From NCBI RefSeq assembly GCF_018137965.1, contig NZ_CP073100.1, forward strand, positions 3,855,754 to 3,919,753: a stretch of DNA of 64,000 nt, read 5' to 3'. The notes beneath the pieces were generated by a model, which saw only the letters and a list, made by a program, of their open reading frames with translations, had not been told where the DNA came from and did no database searches. This DNA comes from Luteolibacter ambystomatis (GTDB lineage Bacteria > Verrucomicrobiota > Verrucomicrobiia > Verrucomicrobiales > Akkermansiaceae). The stretch's first letter is position 1. Each line of letters opens with the position of its first letter. The position numbers were made by a program, and so were the translations under genes. This document shows, one piece after another, positions 43,446 to 53,102 of the stretch.

Positions 43446-44702
43446 ATGAAAACCCAGGCCTCCCTCGCGCTGGCTTTTGCCTTGCTCGCGATTCCCATCC
43501 ACGCCGAACCGGCCGCACCTCCAGCCATCGATGGCACGCTCACGGACGGCACCCTTTTCGCCAAACCGATCAAGGACCTGATGCCGTCCACCGGCGGCTT
43601 CGCATGGCTGAGCGACAAGAAGGACGGCCTTCGCGCAAACGCCAACCGCTGGACTCTCTTTGGAGAAAAGACCGGTGAAATCGTCATCCGCGGCGATGAC
43701 ACGAAGACCACCTCCGTCAGCGTATCCCTCTACAATCGCGGCGATGACGGGGAAATTTCCGTGAAGGATCTGGAGGGGCGTTTCGAGGATTGGAAGAAAC
43801 GCATCAGCACCGGCCTCGGCAATCCGGGTGAGGTCTATGCCCAGCGCAGCGCGGTGAACCTCAAAGGCTGGATGTGGAAAAAAGACAAGTCCGCGTGGCT
43901 TCTGGAATCCTCGGTCAGCCGCGGTGATGGCGCGCCGCAGGCCGAATTCCTGCGGCTCCGGCTGGCCTCGCTCGACACCGCCAGTGCCAAGGCGCAGGTG
44001 GTGAAGCGCGCCAGCCTCACCGACCACATCGTGAAGAAGGACACCGGCGATGTGTATATCGACGGCGTGCCGATGGTGGACCAAGGCCAGAAAGGCTACT
44101 GCGCCGTCGCCACCGCCGAGCGCGTGGCCCGCTACTACGGTCTCGAAGTGGACCAGCATGAGATGGCGCAAGTGGCAAAGACCGGCGAGAACGGCACCAG
44201 CATGGCCGAGATGGAGGAAGCCCTGAAGCGGATCACCGGCCGCCTCCACATCAGCACCACCAAGCGTTTCGACTACGACGCGAAACAATACGAGGAAGAC
44301 GTGCGGGACTACAATATCGCGGCAAAGCGCGAAGGGGCCGCCAAGTTCGAACCCAATCCGAACGTGCTCGACGTCTCCTCCCTTCAGCAGAATGTGAAGC
44401 CGGAGGTGTTCCTGGCCGCGAAGGTGAAGCAATCCGGCTACAAGCGCTTCCTCGCCCGCATCCAGGAAGCCGTGGACAAGGGCATCCCGGTGAGCTGGTC
44501 GCTCCAGCTCGGCATGTTCAAGGAAGCGGGCCTGCCCCAGACCCACGGCGGCCACATGCGCCTCATCATCGGCTACAACACCAAGACCCAGGAAATCATC
44601 TACTCGGACTCCTGGGGCGCCGGCCACGAAATGAAGCGCATGCCCGCGGGTCAAGCATGGTGCATGACGATGGCTCTCTACACGATGGCCCCCACCTGGT
44701 GA
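43446..44702 (+). CDS. Secreted C39-like cysteine peptidase
   Basis: 418 residues with a signal peptide (MKTQASLALAFALLAIPIHAE). Residues about 20-195 are an uncharacterised beta-rich region. The C-terminal half is a papain-like C39 fold: VPMVDQGQKGYC219AVATAERVARYYG with the nucleophile, THGGHMRLIIGYN with the histidine and YSDSWG with the Asp/Asn. It is not linked to an ABC exporter, so it is not a bacteriocin processing peptidase in context; a general secreted peptidase is more likely. It overlaps the next gene by 4 bases (GTGA). Confidence 0.8.
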   Translation: MKTQASLALAFALLAIPIHAEPAAPPAIDGTLTDGTLFAKPIKDLMPSTGGFAWLSDKKDGLRANANRWTLFGEKTGEIVIRGDDTKTTSVSVSLYNRGDDGEISVKDLEGRFEDWKKRISTGLGNPGEVYAQRSAVNLKGWMWKKDKSAWLLESSVSRGDGAPQAEFLRLRLASLDTASAKAQVVKRASLTDHIVKKDTGDVYIDGVPMVDQGQKGYCAVATAERVARYYGLEVDQHEMAQVAKTGENGTSMAEMEEALKRITGRLHISTTKRFDYDAKQYEEDVRDYNIAAKREGAAKFEPNPNVLDVSSLQQNVKPEVFLAAKVKQSGYKRFLARIQEAVDKGIPVSWSLQLGMFKEAGLPQTHGGHMRLIIGYNTKTQEIIYSDSWGAGHEMKRMPAGQAWCMTMALYTMAPTW

Positions 44703-45370
44703 AGCTCGACCGTCTCCTCGCCAAGCACCAGTCGATGGGCCGCAACGAAGCGCGCCGCCGGATCATCGGCGGCCGTGTCCGTGTGGATGGAGAGACGGTC
44801 ACGAGCCACGACCGGGAGATCGACCGCTTCACCCGCGTGGACATGGATGGTGAAGTCGTCCGGGAGCCGGAGCGGTTGCTGCGCATCCTGCTGCACAAGC
44901 CAGTCGGCGTGGTCAGCGCCACCGTGGATGCGGAGCACACGACCGTGATCGACCTCATCGATGACCCGGACAAGCACACGCTGCACATCGCCGGGCGGCT
45001 GGATCGAAATACGTCAGGTCTCGTACTTCTGACCAATGACGGCCGCTGGTCGAAGCGGCTGATGAACCCCGAACACAAGGTGGACAAGGTGTATCTTGTC
45101 GAAACCCGCGATCCGATTCCCGATGATGCCGTGGAAGCCTTCGCGCGCGGCTTCTATTTCCACACCGAGGATCTCACCACCCTGCCCGCGGAGCTGGAGA
45201 TTCTCGGCGAACGGAGCGCCCGCCTCACCCTGCACGAAGGCCGCTACCATCAAGTAAAGCGCATGTTCCACCGCATCGGCAACCGGGTGACCGCGCTGCA
45301 CCGCGTGAGTATCGGGGACATCCGCCTGCCGGAGAATCTCAAACCGGGGGAGTGGCGGTTTTTGAAATAA
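44699..45370 (+). CDS. RsuA-type pseudouridine synthase (probably 16S rRNA pseudouridine 516)
   Basis: 223 residues. An S4-like RNA-binding domain (KLDRLLAKHQSMGRNEARRRI, residues 2-22) is followed by the RsuA/RluB/E/F catalytic motif GRLD102RNTSGLVLLTNDG and KVYLVET. The GTG at 44699 overlaps the preceding stop in GTGA (44699-44702), which makes translational coupling likely. An upstream ATG at 44657 lies inside the peptidase gene. RsuA itself is one option; RluB-like is the other. Confidence 0.88.
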   Translation: MKLDRLLAKHQSMGRNEARRRIIGGRVRVDGETVTSHDREIDRFTRVDMDGEVVREPERLLRILLHKPVGVVSATVDAEHTTVIDLIDDPDKHTLHIAGRLDRNTSGLVLLTNDGRWSKRLMNPEHKVDKVYLVETRDPIPDDAVEAFARGFYFHTEDLTTLPAELEILGERSARLTLHEGRYHQVKRMFHRIGNRVTALHRVSIGDIRLPENLKPGEWRFLK

Positions 45371-45383
45371 CTCTCCCGTTCAC

Positions 45384-45520
45384 TGTAGCTGAAAGCTCTG
45401 CTTTCAGAATGTAGGGGGAAGCTCCAGCTTTCCCTCTTCGGGGGAGGGGCTCGTTCCGCCTTCCCGACACCGCCAACTGGGGCTGGCGGTGTTCATTCAA
45501 AAGCGGAGCTTTCGACTACA
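45384..45520. repeat. Composite palindromic intergenic element
   Basis: The whole gap between convergent genes is hairpin DNA. An outer imperfect repeat (TGTAGCTGAAAGCTCTGCTTT at 45384-45404 and AAAGCGGAGCTTTCGACTACA at 45500-45520, about 18 of 21 paired) encloses CTGAAAGC/GCTTTCAG, GGGGAAGCT/AGCTTTCCC and CACCGCCA/TGGCGGTG. The right arm ends at the base before the ABC-transporter stop codon. No gene is present. Confidence 0.75.
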
Positions 45521-47404
45521 TCAATGCCGCTGCTGCTCGAGCAGCAGGCGGAACAGATCGTGCGACTTCTCCAGTTCCGCGAAGGTGCCGTCACCGACGA
45601 TACGACCGCCTTCAAAGACCAGGATGCGGTCGGCGATGCGGATGGTACTGAAACGGTGCGCGATGATTAGGGTCGTACGGCCACGGGCGAGAGCAGCCAG
45701 TTCCTGCTGGATGCGGGCTTCGCTCTCGGAATCGAGCGCGCTGGTGGCTTCGTCCAGGATCAACACCGGAGCATTGCGAAGGAAGGCGCGGGCGATCGAG
45801 ATACGCTGCTTCTGGCCACCGGAGAGTTGGGCACCGCGCTCGCCAACCTGCGTCTCATAGCCATGCGGCTGCTGGACGATGAAGTCATGCGCGTTGGCCT
45901 GGCGGGCGGATTCCAGCACCTGCTCCTTGCTCGCACCTTCACGACCAAGACGGATGTTCGCCTCGATGGTGTCCGAGAACAGCACGGCCTCCTGGGGGAC
46001 CAGCGTGATGTGATCGCGGAGATCTTTTTTCCTCACCTCGCGCAGGTCCGTGCCATCGAGGCGGATGGAACCCGCAAGCGGATCATAGAACCGCGGCACC
46101 AGACTGGCGAAGGTGGTCTTGCCCGCACCGGAAGGTCCGACGAGGGCAACGATCTGGCCGGCGGGGATCTCGACATTGATGTCCTTCAACGCCGGAGAAT
46201 CGCCATAGGAGAACGAAACTCCATGGAAGGTGATCGCACCGTTGACATTCTCGATCTTCGCCGGAGCCACCGGATCCGGCGTGCTTTCCGGTGCATTGAG
46301 GATTTCCTCCAACCGGTCGAGCGAGACACCGCCCTGCTTGAGGCGGTTGTGTACTTCGCCGAGTTTTTTCATCGGGTCGTAGCACATGTAGAGCGCGGCC
46401 ACGAGCGGGATGAAGGCTTCCAACGTGAGGTGCTGGCGCGCGCCGTAGAACAACGCCGCGGACACCACGATGGCGGAGACGAACTCGATCGCGGGCGGCG
46501 CGAGGAAACGGTACTTGATGACCTTCAGATGCAGCTTCGTCCAACGGGCAAGGCCGGAAAGGAAACGGCCCGCCATCAGATCCTCCAGATTGAACGCGCG
46601 GATCTCGCGGGCCGCACCGAGCGTCTCGCTGAGGACGGCGGTGTTGTCCCCCTGGGTCTTCTGCATCACGGCGGCGCGGAGCATGAGCTTCTTGCCGACG
46701 AGACGGATCGGCAACACGCAGATCGGAATGCTGATCAGGCACAGCAGCAGGAAGAACGACTCCTTGCTCTGCCAACTGCTGTAGGCAAGGAACCCCAAGG
46801 CGCTGACGAGCGTGAGCGGCTGCTTGATGATGTCATTCGCCACGGTGGTGACCACCATGTTCATCATCTGGGTATCCCCCATCACGCGGCTGATCAGGTC
46901 ACCGGTCTTCTTGCCGCTGAAGAACCCGAGCGGCAGACGCTGGAGCTTGTCGAAGACCTTCTGCTGGATGTCCTTCAGCACTTCCAGGCCGCACTGGGTG
47001 GTCCAATAGACGTTCAGAAATCCGGCGGCTCCGCGGATCAGGAAAGCAATGGGCATGACCGCGCAGGCGGCGATCAACAGCCAGGTGCCCGCATTCTCCT
47101 TCCCGGCGAAGTCCTCAAAACGGACGGCGATCTCCTGCTGTTTTTCGGCTGTCTTCAGCTTGCCCGGAAACGCCTTCTCGATGATCCGGGTGGCCTCCTC
47201 CTCACCCTTCGCCTCCACGAGCGCCTCCCGCGCATCCAACACCGACTGCGCCTGCCCGAAGATCACCGGAAACACCGTGCTGAGCAAAAACGGCATGCCG
47301 AAGCCGCTCGCAGCCGCATAGATCACCCCGGCGATCATGGACGCGGCAAAGCGTCCTTTCACACGCTTGAGCAGCGCGAAGTAGGGTCGGAAGCGTTCGA
47401 ACAT
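45521..47404 (-). CDS. ABC exporter, MsbA-like (fused membrane and ATPase domains)
   Basis: 627 residues. Six transmembrane helices fill residues about 15-370, with an unusual charged insertion (about 55-100) between TM1 and TM2. The ATP-binding domain has Walker A GPSGAGKTT (about 421-429), the signature LSGGQKQRISIARA and Walker B VLILDEATSALDSES, then the H-loop IIAHRFST. The order TMD-NBD and size fit a homodimeric MsbA/McjD-type lipid or drug exporter. The substrate is unknown. It is not in a visible operon. Confidence 0.9.
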   Translation of the reverse strand: MFERFRPYFALLKRVKGRFAASMIAGVIYAAASGFGMPFLLSTVFPVIFGQAQSVLDAREALVEAKGEEEATRIIEKAFPGKLKTAEKQQEIAVRFEDFAGKENAGTWLLIAACAVMPIAFLIRGAAGFLNVYWTTQCGLEVLKDIQQKVFDKLQRLPLGFFSGKKTGDLISRVMGDTQMMNMVVTTVANDIIKQPLTLVSALGFLAYSSWQSKESFFLLLCLISIPICVLPIRLVGKKLMLRAAVMQKTQGDNTAVLSETLGAAREIRAFNLEDLMAGRFLSGLARWTKLHLKVIKYRFLAPPAIEFVSAIVVSAALFYGARQHLTLEAFIPLVAALYMCYDPMKKLGEVHNRLKQGGVSLDRLEEILNAPESTPDPVAPAKIENVNGAITFHGVSFSYGDSPALKDINVEIPAGQIVALVGPSGAGKTTFASLVPRFYDPLAGSIRLDGTDLREVRKKDLRDHITLVPQEAVLFSDTIEANIRLGREGASKEQVLESARQANAHDFIVQQPHGYETQVGERGAQLSGGQKQRISIARAFLRNAPVLILDEATSALDSESEARIQQELAALARGRTTLIIAHRFSTIRIADRILVFEGGRIVGDGTFAELEKSHDLFRLLLEQQRH

Positions 47405-47456
47405 CGGGCGGGAGCATCGGGGCCACCCGCCCGGGTAACAAGCCGGAATAAGACCC

Positions 47457-50400
47457 TCAGGGTTTGGTGATTTTCCACCTCAGGAAACGCTTTTTCGCGG
47501 ATCCATTGACCATCGTGGCCTTCAAAACACCTCCGGTCCTGGTGATCGTGATTCCGGAGTTCGACCAGGTGGTCATGTCAAACGACCATTCCGCGCCATA
47601 GATGATGTCGCTCCGGTCCGCGGCCAGCGGACGTGACAGGGAGATCGTCACGTCGGCCGGGTTCAAGACCAGGGAATCGACCAAGGCTCCGTTCTTCACC
47701 AAGGGATCGAGCGAGAACGCGTATTCCAGCCAATTCGGGATGCCATCTCCATCGGAATCGATGGTATCCGGCACTCCCACCAGGCTGGGATATTCATATG
47801 CCAGCCATCCCGCGAAACCGGTGAGAGCAGGCGTATTGGTAGGCACCACCACGAGAGTCTGGCCCCATACTCCAGGCGAGGCTCCATTCATGGCGCGGAT
47901 GCGCAGGCGGTAGCTGGCACCAGCGACAAGGCTTTCGCCGGCTGAAGCCACATTCAATCGGAACGAGGAGGCATTGCCCGGCAAGCTGGTCACGTTGATC
48001 GTGGACAGAGTTGTCGAATTGCTCACCGCGATGTCATCGATCCAGGCGCCGGAGAGCGCCGCCGAGGTATTGCCGGTGTCCGAGGTGGAGAGAATCGCCG
48101 AGCCCACATCATTGCGGAACGCGAAGCGCAAACGGATGGTCTGGCCTGCATAGGAAGCGAGGGAAACGGATTGGGCCGCGAAGATATTGGCACCCGTGAT
48201 GGGATCCGAAGTGGTGGCGGACAGGGTCGCCGCCAGACCCGGCTGGTTCCACACCGAGGTCCATGTGGTGCCGCCATCCGTGGAGACCTCCGCATGAATG
48301 AAGTTCGTCTTCAGCATGCGCCCGCGGTGGCTCGCGAAGGTAAGATTGCTGGTCGCCGTCGGCACGATGTTCCGGTCGACGGTGAGCGTATCCAGCGTGT
48401 CGGTGGCGTTGTCCACACCGAGACGGAACGAGTTGGTCCCGGTTTTCTTGTACTTGGTGCTGACCAGCGAATATCCGGTGCCGGTGCCATCGATCACCTG
48501 TGGAGCCGGAGATGTCTCGGCGCCTTCCGTCCAGGTTCCCGATCCCACCCGTGCCACTTCAAGTTGATAGCTGGTCGGAGCGCCTTCCGGCGTGAAGGCA
48601 TACGTCGCTCCGGTCACCGGTGGCGCGGTGGGGCCGGTCAGGGGCAGCGGCGGCTGCGGAACCACGGCGGTGTAGCCATTGTAGGCCATCCAGCGGCCAC
48701 CCATCATCGCCCGTCCGCGCAGCCACCAGGTATCGCCCGGGACCAGGGACTCGCCCACGGCGGCGGAGTTGAAGGTGACCTGCGTGGCGGGTGCGGCCGG
48801 AGCAAGCGCGGCCTTCTTCTCCAGCCACCTGCAATTCGTCACGCTGATGTCATCCAGATAGACCCCGGTGGTCGTGCCCGGCGTGTTTCCTACGGTGTAG
48901 ATCGTACCACCGGTGGCGGGCACATAGTAGAGGCGGAACCGCACGCGGGCGATGCCTGACGTCGGAAGATCGAACGAGGCGGTGCTGAACGCCGGATCGA
49001 TGCCATTGCCGCCGTTGTATTGGAGCGTGGTGAGCGCGCTCCATGTCACGCCGCCGTCCAGGGAGGTCTCGACGTTCATGAACATGTTCGCGGTCATCTG
49101 GCCGCGCTTGTAGGCGAAGTTCAGCTTGGATCCTGCGGCCAGCACGATGTCACGATCGATCTCAAAGCTCTGGTCCGGAGCGCCACCCGTCACCGGATCG
49201 TAGGACGTCGGCAGCGTGAGGCGGAATGCCTTCGCGCCGGTGTTGTGATAGGTGGTGGAGATCAATGGAGCCGCCGCGCCATTGGTGGTGCGGTCGATGA
49301 CCTTCGGAGCCGGGGAATCCTCCGCGCCCTCCGTCCAGGTCGCCGGTTGGAGCTTGAAGCAACCCACTTCCACCGCATCCGAGAAATCCGGACGGGAGAA
49401 GGAATAGGTGGCGGAGCCGGTCGCCGGTGGAGTCGCCGTGCCCAGCACGGCGATCGTCTCCGTCATCTTCTCCGGATTCATGAGAGTGACGGAGTACGTG
49501 TAGGAGGCGATATGGCCGCTGGGGATATCGAAATTCGAGACCTTCACCTTGAAGGTCGTATCGGAATTCACCGCCTTCACCGCGACCGCGGTCGGAACCT
49601 TCCAGACGATGGCATTGTCTCCGTATCCGGTAGCAATGGAAACCACCCCCCAGCTTCCATCCCGGACGAGCTCCACGTCATTCGCGTCATACATCTGCAC
49701 GGTGGTCAACCCCGTGAATGTGGCGCCGGGATAAGCGAGCGACCAATACGGCGAATTCAACTGGGCCGGGAAGTAGCCCGCCGCCGGGTAGGGCACATAA
49801 CGGGCGGCGGCGGCGGTATCCGATTCACCAGTGATCTGGGCGACGTAAAGGGTGTTGGTCGGAGCCTTCGGACCACCCGACTCTTCCGTCTTCAGGCCCG
49901 GGGTATCCCCGGTGGCGAAGTTGGTGGATTGCACGCGCAGCAGCCAGCGACGGTGTCCGACCGACGTATTCCATGCCGAAACTCCGGAGGTATCCTCGCG
50001 CACGTAGGCATCAATCGCGCCGGGACCGAAGAACCCGTTCGCGAGGTCGCCATAATGATTGCCGTTCCACGCCACGGCGGACCAGCCCGCGAGATTGTTC
50101 GCCGGCGCGTGGTTCATGGCACTGTTTCCATTCCGCGCGATGAGCATGGCCGAGGCCTGCGCCGCCGCCGACTTCAACGTGGTCAGGGGAGGAGCCGCCG
50201 TATCTCCGGCCGTGAAGGCGATGGTCGAAGAAGTATTGAGCTGCACCGACGCGGGCACCTTGCACAAGGCCCGCACGAAATTCACCCGCCGCTCCACATC
50301 ATTGGCGAAGACGGTGGCCACCGTGCCCGGCGCACCGGTGGTATAACTGCCGGTCCAGCCGATGCGGCTCTGGTAGCCTTCCGACTCCTTGTAAACGGAC

Positions 50401-50552
50401 TGCCAGAACGACACCACGTCATTGCGCTGCGAAATATCGACGGAATAGCCGTCAGTACCCGGTGCGGTGCCATTCCCCGTCCACGCCTGTGCAACGGGAA
50501 TTGTTCCGATCACGGCGGCCAACGGCAGCCAAGCACCCCGCGAAAAATTCAT
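47457..50552 (-). CDS. Large secreted CAP/SCP-domain protein with duplicated modules
   Basis: 1031 residues with a signal peptide (about 1-23). Residues about 60-240 resemble a CAP/SCP domain (ERRVNFVRALCKVPASVQL, NSAMNHAPANNLAGW, GHRRWLLR). Two homologous beta modules follow, each with WTEGAExSPAPxVID (about 404 and 671), a 'VD/DRxIV' turn and a 'YLDDISV/WIDDIAV' end. Near the C-terminus DSDGDGIPNWLEYAFSLDP is a calcium-binding type-3-repeat-like segment. It probably acts outside the cell. The exact family is unknown. Confidence 0.7.
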   Translation of the reverse strand: MNFSRGAWLPLAAVIGTIPVAQAWTGNGTAPGTDGYSVDISQRNDVVSFWQSVYKESEGYQSRIGWTGSYTTGAPGTVATVFANDVERRVNFVRALCKVPASVQLNTSSTIAFTAGDTAAPPLTTLKSAAAQASAMLIARNGNSAMNHAPANNLAGWSAVAWNGNHYGDLANGFFGPGAIDAYVREDTSGVSAWNTSVGHRRWLLRVQSTNFATGDTPGLKTEESGGPKAPTNTLYVAQITGESDTAAAARYVPYPAAGYFPAQLNSPYWSLAYPGATFTGLTTVQMYDANDVELVRDGSWGVVSIATGYGDNAIVWKVPTAVAVKAVNSDTTFKVKVSNFDIPSGHIASYTYSVTLMNPEKMTETIAVLGTATPPATGSATYSFSRPDFSDAVEVGCFKLQPATWTEGAEDSPAPKVIDRTTNGAAAPLISTTYHNTGAKAFRLTLPTSYDPVTGGAPDQSFEIDRDIVLAAGSKLNFAYKRGQMTANMFMNVETSLDGGVTWSALTTLQYNGGNGIDPAFSTASFDLPTSGIARVRFRLYYVPATGGTIYTVGNTPGTTTGVYLDDISVTNCRWLEKKAALAPAAPATQVTFNSAAVGESLVPGDTWWLRGRAMMGGRWMAYNGYTAVVPQPPLPLTGPTAPPVTGATYAFTPEGAPTSYQLEVARVGSGTWTEGAETSPAPQVIDGTGTGYSLVSTKYKKTGTNSFRLGVDNATDTLDTLTVDRNIVPTATSNLTFASHRGRMLKTNFIHAEVSTDGGTTWTSVWNQPGLAATLSATTSDPITGANIFAAQSVSLASYAGQTIRLRFAFRNDVGSAILSTSDTGNTSAALSGAWIDDIAVSNSTTLSTINVTSLPGNASSFRLNVASAGESLVAGASYRLRIRAMNGASPGVWGQTLVVVPTNTPALTGFAGWLAYEYPSLVGVPDTIDSDGDGIPNWLEYAFSLDPLVKNGALVDSLVLNPADVTISLSRPLAADRSDIIYGAEWSFDMTTWSNSGITITRTGGVLKATMVNGSAKKRFLRWKITKP

Positions 50553-50601
50553 GCGGACTTCTAGAAGGTCCGAGCCTCTTGAGCAACAGCCGTTAGCTGT
50601 C

Positions 50602-51312
50602 TTACGCGAACTCGTAACGCAGCGCGGAAAGTGCGAAAAGCGCGGCGGTTTCGGTTCTCAGGACCGTCGGCCCCAATGTGACGGGCAAAAAGCCCGATTC
50701 CAGCGCCGCCGCGGTTTCTTCCGGGGTGAAATCCCCCTCGGGTCCCACAAGCACGGTCGCCGTATGAGAATCCGCTGCCGCTCTCACCGTCTCGCGCATC
50801 GGCTTCGCACCGGGTGCCAGCGAAGCGATCAAACGGAGACCTTCCGTGGAACTTGTGAGCCATGGCTGGAAGTCCATCGGCTCCGCGACTTCCGGCAGAA
50901 AATCCGCTCCACATTGCTTGCAGGCCTCCAACGCCACCCGCCGCCACTTGTCGGCCTTGCCATCGCCCGGCTGCACGATGGTGCGCCGGGTGACCAAAGG
51001 CTGGATCGCGGCCACGCCGAGCTCCACCGCCTTCTGGACGACCAGGTCCATGGTCTTCCCCTTCGGGATGGCGACGGCCAGGATCATCGCCGGTCGCATC
51101 CGTGGCAGCGTGATGCTTTCTTCGAGCGTGAGGCGCACACGGTCGCGGGCCACCTCTTTCACCACGGCATCCGCACGGCGACCGCCACCATCAAACACGA
51201 TGACGGTTTCCCCGGCGCGAATGCGCATCACCTGCGAAAGGTGCTTCGCTTCATCGCCGGTGAGCCACGCCTCCTCGTTCCACGAGTCCGGGGAAAGAAA
51301 GAAGCGTGGCAC
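50602..51312 (-). CDS. rsmE: 16S rRNA (uracil-1498-N3)-methyltransferase
   Basis: 236 residues of the SPOUT class. The N-terminal PUA-like domain (HLSQVMRIRAGETVIVFDGGG) precedes AIPKGKTMDLVVQKAVELGV, the SAM-binding knot VGPEGDFTPEE and the closing LGPTVLRTETAALFALSALR. It methylates U1498 in 16S rRNA. It follows dnaJ by 11 bases on the same strand, a common arrangement (dnaJ-rsmE). Confidence 0.93.
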   Translation of the reverse strand: MPRFFLSPDSWNEEAWLTGDEAKHLSQVMRIRAGETVIVFDGGGRRADAVVKEVARDRVRLTLEESITLPRMRPAMILAVAIPKGKTMDLVVQKAVELGVAAIQPLVTRRTIVQPGDGKADKWRRVALEACKQCGADFLPEVAEPMDFQPWLTSSTEGLRLIASLAPGAKPMRETVRAAADSHTATVLVGPEGDFTPEETAAALESGFLPVTLGPTVLRTETAALFALSALRYEFA

Positions 51313-51323
51313 GGTGGTGAAGA

Positions 51324-52487
51324 TCAGAGATCGAAGAAGCGACGGGCCTTCTGGAAGAAGGACTCCTGCATCGGCGAATTGTGCTCGCCGATGGACTCGG
51401 AGAACGCGCGCAGCTTTTCCTGCTGCTCGGTGCTCAGCTTCGTCGGCACCTCCACCTGGGCTTTTACATGCAGATCGCCGCGGCGACCGTTGGAAAGCGC
51501 GGGCATGCCCTTGTCGCGGAGGCGGAACACGGTGCCACCCTGCGTGCCTGCGGGAATTTTGATCGAAAACTGTCCGTCGAGGGTCGGGATCTTCAGCTCA
51601 CCGCCGAGGGCAGCGATGCTGAAGGGCAGCGGCACTTCGCAGAAGAGATCGGAACCATCACGATCAAACACGTCGTGATCCTTCACATGGAGGAACACGT
51701 AGAGATCACCCGCCACACCGCCACGGACACCGGCATCACCATTGCCGGAGGAACGCAGGCGCGTACCGGTATCGACACCTGCCGGGATGCGGATCTTGAT
51801 GCGGCTGTCACGCTGGACGCGGCCCTCGCCCTTGCAGGAACCGCAGGGATCGGCCACCACCTCGCCCGCGCCACGGCATTCCGGGCAGGTCGATTGCTGG
51901 ATGAAAATACCGGCCTGGCGGGCGACCACGCCGCGGCCGCCGCAGGTGGTGCAGGGACGGGTGCCGCCGCTGCTCTTCGAGCCGCTGGAGTGGCAGGTAT
52001 CACAACCAGTGAAACGTTCGATCTCCAGCTCCTTCTCCACGCCGCGCGCCGCTTCCTCAAGCGAGATTTCCAGATCGTAGCGCAGGTCGCTGCCGCGCTG
52101 CTTGCTGCCCTTCTGGCGACGGCCGCCGCCACCGCCGAAGAACTCCTCGAAGCCACCGCCAAACGCGGAGCCGAAGACCTGCGAGAACAGGTCCATCGGA
52201 TCGTGGAATCCACCACCGCCGAAGCCGCCGCCTCCAAAACCACCGCCGCCTCCAAAGGCGGCATGGCCGTAGCGGTCATACGCGGCGCGCTTGTCCGGAT
52301 CGCTCAGCGCCTCATAGGCCTCGCCAAGCTCCTTGAACTTCTCCTCGGCTTCCTTGTCCCCCGGATTCTTGTCCGGATGGAACTTCACCGCGAGCTTGCG
52401 GTAGGACTTCTTGATTTCCTCTTGGGAGGCATCCCGGGACACGCCCAGGATTTCGTAGTAGTCACGTTTTCCAGACATGGTGGACAT
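51324..52487 (-). CDS. dnaJ: Chaperone protein DnaJ
   Basis: 387-residue Hsp40 co-chaperone of DnaK. The J domain has HPD in [10 protein letters not shown]; a Gly/Phe-rich linker follows, then four zinc CxxC motifs ([32 protein letters not shown]) and the substrate-binding C-terminal domain. An AGGAG sits 8 bases before the ATG at 52487, which selects this start ([12 protein letters not shown]) over an ATG at 52478. The gene follows grpE with 3 bases between them. No dnaK is in the window. Confidence 0.95.
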   Translation of the reverse strand: MSTMSGKRDYYEILGVSRDASQEEIKKSYRKLAVKFHPDKNPGDKEAEEKFKELGEAYEALSDPDKRAAYDRYGHAAFGGGGGFGGGGFGGGGFHDPMDLFSQVFGSAFGGGFEEFFGGGGGRRQKGSKQRGSDLRYDLEISLEEAARGVEKELEIERFTGCDTCHSSGSKSSGGTRPCTTCGGRGVVARQAGIFIQQSTCPECRGAGEVVADPCGSCKGEGRVQRDSRIKIRIPAGVDTGTRLRSSGNGDAGVRGGVAGDLYVFLHVKDHDVFDRDGSDLFCEVPLPFSIAALGGELKIPTLDGQFSIKIPAGTQGGTVFRLRDKGMPALSNGRRGDLHVKAQVEVPTKLSTEQQEKLRAFSESIGEHNSPMQESFFQKARRFFDL

Positions 52488-52490
52488 GGC

Positions 52491-53051
52491 TCAGGCTCCT
52501 GGGGTGGACGGGGCTTTCGCAACAATCACGCTTGCGGGGCGCAACAGGCGGTCGCGCAGGCGGAAGCCACGGCGGGTGACGCGCAGCACGCGGCCTTCCG
52601 GCACGGCGGTGGTTTCCTCCTGGCTGACGGCTTCGTGGACGTTCGGGTCGAAGTCCTTCCCTTCCGCCGGGATCTCTTCCACGCCTTGGGAAGAGAGAAA
52701 ATCGGCAAGCTGGCGGCGCACCATGTCCATGCCGATGTAGATCATCGAGCCCTGGTCCTTCGAGGCGGCCATCATGCCCATTTCGAAATTGTCGATCACC
52801 GGCAGGAGCTCCTCCAGCAACCGCTGGTTGGCGAAGCGCATGGCATCCTCGCGCTCGCGGGCGGCGCGCTTGCGGAAATTCTCAAGGTCGGCGGCGGTGC
52901 GGAGGGCGGTTTCCTTCCATTTCGCGGCTTCGGCTTCGAGTTGCTCCCAAGGATCGAGCTGGGCCGCTTCGGCAGCGACATCCGGGGTGGCGGAGGACAC
53001 GTCCTCAAGGACTTCCCCACCGGTGGCGGCCTGGTCGTTGTCGGAATTCAT
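52491..53051 (-). CDS. grpE: Nucleotide exchange factor GrpE
   Basis: 186 residues. It has an acidic disordered N-terminus, a long coiled coil (about 50-90; EQLEAEAAKWKETALRTAADLENFRKRAAREREDAMRFANQRLLEELLPVIDNFEMG) and the C-terminal beta domain FDPNVHEAVSQEET and VLRVTRRGFRLRDRLLRPASVIVAK. It releases ADP from DnaK. The ATG at 53051 matches the family. The operon is grpE-dnaJ-rsmE; I saw no CIRCE-type operator in the 50 bases up to the autotransporter terminator. Confidence 0.93.
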   Translation of the reverse strand: MNSDNDQAATGGEVLEDVSSATPDVAAEAAQLDPWEQLEAEAAKWKETALRTAADLENFRKRAAREREDAMRFANQRLLEELLPVIDNFEMGMMAASKDQGSMIYIGMDMVRRQLADFLSSQGVEEIPAEGKDFDPNVHEAVSQEETTAVPEGRVLRVTRRGFRLRDRLLRPASVIVAKAPSTPGA

Positions 53052-53102
53052 GGCGCTACCTGTATTCACGGCGGGGCCGCCGTCAACCCCCGTCCGGGTA
53101 CG

